From: Singulisphaera acidiphila DSM 18658
GTDB lineage: Bacteria > Planctomycetota > Planctomycetia > Isosphaerales > Isosphaeraceae
Direction: 5' to 3'
Assembly: GCF_000242455.2 (NCBI RefSeq)
Contig: NC_019892.1
Coordinates: forward strand, 6,210,744 to 6,274,743
DNA: 64,000 bases
Position numbers and translations under genes: made by a program. The first letter of the stretch is position 1; every line of letters begins with the position of its first letter. The notes beneath the pieces were generated by a model that was given only the letters and a program-made list of their open reading frames with translations, was not told the origin of the DNA and made no database searches. This document shows positions 60,960 to 64,000 of the stretch, one piece after another.

Positions 60960-61988
60960 ATGACGAGGTCATTCTATCGATCGTCCGCTCGTGGTTTCAC
61001 GTTGATCGAGCTACTGGTCGTGATCGCGATCATCGCGGTTTTGATCGCACTTCTGTTGCCCGCCGTGCAGGCGGCGCGGGAGGCAGCCCGTCGTTCGCAG
61101 TGTGTGAATAACCTCAAGCAGTTTGGAGTCGCACTCCACAACTACGAATCCACGGTCAATTCGCTTCCTTGGGGGCTCGGTCCCGGCGGTTGGAATGATT
61201 GGGGAACGCATCCACAGATCCTGGGCTACCTGGAGCAAGGGGCGTTGTTCAACGCGATCAATTTCGCCAACACGGGGAATGCGACCAACGTCGGCGCGGC
61301 TCAGAACACCACGATTTTCCGCACCGCGATCAACGTCTTTCAGTGTCCCTCGGATCAAGATCGCCTGACCAACGCCGAAACCCATAACAGCTACTACGGC
61401 AATGCTGGATCGACACCCGACTCGCTCTATAAGTCCACCCAGTTCGACGGACTCTTTCAGTACATCACCGCTCAGAAAGTCGTGTCGTTCCGAGATATCA
61501 CCGACGGTTTGAGCCAGACCGTCGCGTTCAGCGAGCGGGTCAAAGGGATCGGGACGCTCAACAAGAACCAGATCGACATTCAGACCAATCCCTCGTCTTC
61601 GGTCTGGAATGTTGCGGCCACCTCCACAACCAACACCTCGCAGCCGTACTATGCCGCATGCCTTGCCTTCACGAGCGTTAACGCCGTGTCATCCTTGTGG
61701 GCCGGGCTTGGGGCCGTCTCGCCCGACTCATCAGGCTCGCTCTGGTTTTCCGGCTACTGGACGTTTTCGCGTTACAACCATGTGATGCCTCCCAACGCAA
61801 ACAGTTGCGGTTATGGCAACTACGCTGGCGGTGGGGCATTCACCGCCAGTAGCCGCCACTCGGGAGGTGTGAACGCCCTCTTCGCCGACGGGTCGGTCCG
61901 ATTCATCAAGAACAGCGTGAGCCCGCAGACCTGGTGGGCACTGGGGTCGCGCTCGGGTGGCGAGGTCGTCTCTGCAGATAGCTATTGA
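60960..61988 (+). CDS. DUF1559 pseudopilin-like protein
   Basis: 342 residues from the ATG at 60960, with GAGAGGG 8 bases upstream. Prepilin leader MTRSFYRSSARG then FTLIELLVVIAIIAVLIALL and PAVQAAREAARRSQCVNNLK. It ends in the H-x9-DG signature (HSGGVNALFADGSVRFI) and WWALGSRSGGEVVSADSY. Its N-terminus is almost the same as that of the protein at 41972, but the domain between differs. Downstream is a small lipoprotein, the same pairing as at 41972-43433. Confidence 0.93.
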   Translation: MTRSFYRSSARGFTLIELLVVIAIIAVLIALLLPAVQAAREAARRSQCVNNLKQFGVALHNYESTVNSLPWGLGPGGWNDWGTHPQILGYLEQGALFNAINFANTGNATNVGAAQNTTIFRTAINVFQCPSDQDRLTNAETHNSYYGNAGSTPDSLYKSTQFDGLFQYITAQKVVSFRDITDGLSQTVAFSERVKGIGTLNKNQIDIQTNPSSSVWNVAATSTTNTSQPYYAACLAFTSVNAVSSLWAGLGAVSPDSSGSLWFSGYWTFSRYNHVMPPNANSCGYGNYAGGGAFTASSRHSGGVNALFADGSVRFIKNSVSPQTWWALGSRSGGEVVSADSY

Positions 61989-62226
61989 TGAATTCTGCTC
62001 TGGGAATGGGGCGGGCTCAGGCTGATTGTCAATCGCCGGTTCGCCCCATTTCTGGTTTGGTTCAAAAGGTGAGAGAGACCGTCTCCGGAAGCGGGGAAAT
62101 CCAGGCGAATGCTTTCCAGCCGACGCCTGGCTTCCTGCGCTGAGAGTTGGTTTTGCTTGGCCAGTCAATCGGATTCGCTGCTCTCTTGCCCAACTCACAC
62201 CGCTCACAACCTATTTAGGACAAGTC

Positions 62227-62619
62227 ATGATCTTCGTCGCGAAGTCGTGGTCAAACGGGTTTGCCTCCGCGGTTTTGGCGGTCGGGTTGCTCGCCCTTTG
62301 CGGTTGCGATCAAGGTGGGGCTGCGCCCGCGGTCTCCTCATCGACCGAGGAAGGGACCGTCAACGGGACGGTCACCATCAACGGTAAAAAGGCCTCGGGT
62401 GGGACAATCCACTTCGACCCTTCGAACATCAAGCGAAAATCGGTCAGCGCGGTGTCCGCTGAAATCAGCAAGGAAGGGACTTACTCCATCAAGACCTTGA
62501 TCGGCGAGAACCAGATTCGTGTCGACTCGCCCGAGACCAAGAAGGGGATGTTTAGTGTGGATAGTTTTGAGGTGAAGAGTGGCGAGAACACGCATGACGT
62601 CTCGCTGATGAAACTGTGA
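62227..62619 (+). CDS. Small lipoprotein of the pseudopilin pair
   Basis: 130 residues from the ATG at 62227. Signal peptide with lipobox-like LLALCGC (Cys near 24). The mature part holds TVNGTVTINGKKASGGTIHF, then KEGTYSIKTLIGENQIRVDS, a transthyretin/carboxypeptidase-regulatory-like beta sandwich common in planctomycete proteins paired with DUF1559. Outer- or inner-membrane lipoprotein of unknown role. The intergenic gap to the pseudopilin stop is about 240 bases. Confidence 0.8.
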   Translation: MIFVAKSWSNGFASAVLAVGLLALCGCDQGGAAPAVSSSTEEGTVNGTVTINGKKASGGTIHFDPSNIKRKSVSAVSAEISKEGTYSIKTLIGENQIRVDSPETKKGMFSVDSFEVKSGENTHDVSLMKL

Positions 62620-63175
62620 TCGACGTGGCCGCTGCCCCCGGGCCACCTCTGGCAACCGGCACGGGCCGAGCCCCCTTTGCGATGTCCCCAATCGCCATTC
62701 AGGAAGGCGCCTCAGCTTAAGTGGTGCGGTTCTTGATGATCGCATATGAGCGTGTGCCTTGCGTGGCGGGCGCGTCCTCCAAGCTTTCGTCCTCGCGGGG
62801 GAATGGAATCGAGGGGCATCCCCGTCTCTCCCCAAGCCGAAGGGCGGTAAAAAATCGCAATGCTATTGCATGCTTGCTCGCGTGTTGTTGCGCGATCGCG
62901 CCTGGCCGTGGTTTTCCGGAGTGATGGGACCTGGGCGAGTTGCCGTTGCAGGAGCAGGTCAATGATTGAGTGGGAATCCTTAGGTTGCGATAGCCCGCTG
63001 ATCTCGCTCGTCACTTGACTCGTTCCCCTCGACTCGTCAACGTAACGAATTGCCCGCCTTCCTGGTGTTCCGGGTCTGGAAAACGAAGCGAACACGCCTC
63101 GAAAGCTGAGAACGACTTCATGCCGAAGCCCGCCCCTTACCCCGGCGCCTCGATCGCCGATCTCCGGAGGATTTG
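62620..63175. other. Intergenic region
   Basis: About 555 bases with no gene seen. The last bases hold the GGAGG ribosome site (near 63166-63170) of the dehydrogenase gene. Confidence 0.45.
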
Positions 63176-64000
63176 ATGTCTCTTGTTCTTTCACTCTGCC
63201 TTTCGGCCCTGGGCCAGGCACCCGCTCCTGTCGAGAGCGTCTCGTCGTTCCCGCCCCGATCGGCGTTCGAGGAGCGCAAGGCGCTTCACGTTCCCGAAGG
63301 GTTTGAAATTCAGCTCGTGGCGGCCGAGCCTGCGATTCAGAAGCCGATGAATATCGCCTTCGATGACAAGGGGAGGCTCTGGGTCACGGGGACCGTCGAA
63401 TACCCTTACCCGGCCAAGGACGGGACGAAGCCGCGCGACACGGTCAAGATTCTTGAAGACTTTCAGCCGGACGGCCGCGCCGGCAAGATCACGACCTTCG
63501 CCGATGGCTTGAATATCCCGATCGGGATCATGCCCCTGCCTGAGAGCACGGGCGCGCTCGTCTACTCGATCCCGACGATCGACCGCCTCTCGGACACGAC
63601 TGGCGACGGGCGAGCCGATCAACGGGCCACGCTCTACCGCAAATACGGCCACCAAGACACTCACGGGATGACCGGATCCTTTAGCTGGGGATTCGACGGC
63701 TGGATCTATGCTTGCCACGGGTTCTCGAACACGTCGCAGGTGGGGGGGAGCGACGAGAAGTCGATCCAGATGGCCTCGGGGAACATTTACCGGATGAAGC
63801 TCGACGGCTCGCACGCCGAGTATTTCACCCACGGGCAGGTCAACCCGTTCGGCCTGACGTTCGACCCACTGGGCAACCTCTATTCCTCCGACTGCCATTC
63901 GAGGCCGATCTATCAGCTTTTGCGGGGTGCGTACTATCCCAGCTTCGGCAAGCCTGACGACGGTCTCGGCTTCGGCCCGGAGATGATGACGCACGACCAT
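63176..64000 (+). CDS. PVC-type putative membrane-bound dehydrogenase, N-terminal part
   Basis: 275 open codons from the ATG at 63176 to the window edge, with GGAGG 5 bases upstream. A short signal peptide, MSLVLSLCLSALGQA, precedes the mature protein. Family phrases are ERKALHVPEGFEIQLVAAEP, NIAFDDKGRLWVTGTVEYPY, FADGLNIPIGIMPLPESTGA and SWGFDGWIYACHGFSN, all of the six-bladed beta-propeller (PQQ-dehydrogenase-like) domain in planctomycete proteins that usually go on with a HEAT-like and a cytochrome c domain. These are thought to oxidise sugars or alcohols in the periplasm. The heme part, if present, lies outside. Confidence 0.9.
   Translation, partial: MSLVLSLCLSALGQAPAPVESVSSFPPRSAFEERKALHVPEGFEIQLVAAEPAIQKPMNIAFDDKGRLWVTGTVEYPYPAKDGTKPRDTVKILEDFQPDGRAGKITTFADGLNIPIGIMPLPESTGALVYSIPTIDRLSDTTGDGRADQRATLYRKYGHQDTHGMTGSFSWGFDGWIYACHGFSNTSQVGGSDEKSIQMASGNIYRMKLDGSHAEYFTHGQVNPFGLTFDPLGNLYSSDCHSRPIYQLLRGAYYPSFGKPDDGLGFGPEMMTHDH

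Overview
The window reads as chromosomal DNA of a planctomycete, most like the Isosphaeraceae (Isosphaera/Singulisphaera/Paludisphaera type). The signs are high GC, two DUF1559 pseudopilin-like genes each next to a small lipoprotein, a PVC-type membrane-bound dehydrogenase at the right edge, a stand-alone ECF sigma/Ser-Thr kinase pair, a sigma factor fused to a secreted enzyme domain, LRR, HEAT and GYF proteins, and long intergenic spaces. These are family-level recognitions made by reading; no search was run.

Layout. 1-7.5 kb: an FHA-protein fragment, then a cyanophycin locus, with a DUF1854 protein and a zinc-ribbon ABC exporter on the minus strand and cyanophycin synthetase cphA on the plus strand. 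7.5-10 kb: a ferredoxin and the branched-chain amino acid genes ilvC and ilvN, separated by a strong hairpin with a T-run. 10-15.5 kb: a Gld-type ABC operon (ATPase, fused GldF-GldG, DUF4340 protein). 15.9-17.3 kb: a Gfo/Idh/MocA oxidoreductase and tRNA-Arg(ACG). 17.6-21.8 kb: a HEAT-repeat protein and a sigma-TM-M16 peptidase fusion.

22-38 kb is a mobile, partly decayed region. It holds two ISAs1-type elements differing at one noticed base, each with its own 10-bp target duplication, and one IS21 element with an 8-bp duplication. It also holds a MITE-like inverted repeat, small secreted proteins, peptide deformylase, and a BamE-like gene broken by the second ISAs1 copy and carrying an in-frame TAG. 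38-45 kb: tRNA-Ser(GGA), thioredoxin, ECF sigma plus Ser/Thr kinase, a DUF1559 pseudopilin with its lipoprotein, and a membrane protein.

45-64 kb is dense and mostly housekeeping: a free-standing E2 acyltransferase domain, ComB, GlyRS, a TIM-barrel isomerase and a PH-like membrane protein; an ECF sigma with a membrane partner ending in a pilin-like tail; a NUDIX hydrolase, UspA, IlvE, LolD/LolE, LysRS and a glyoxalase-fold protein. A XylR/AraC regulator with an IS1-InsA-like zinc finger faces a second pseudopilin/lipoprotein pair. The PVC dehydrogenase runs off the edge.

Most worth a second look: the sigma-M16 fusion, the InsA-XylR fusion, the cyanophycin/ABC/DUF1854 locus, a family of four related gene-end hairpins with compensatory stem changes, and the BamE-like pseudogene recovered by removing an insertion sequence in silico. 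No CRISPR array or phage module was seen.
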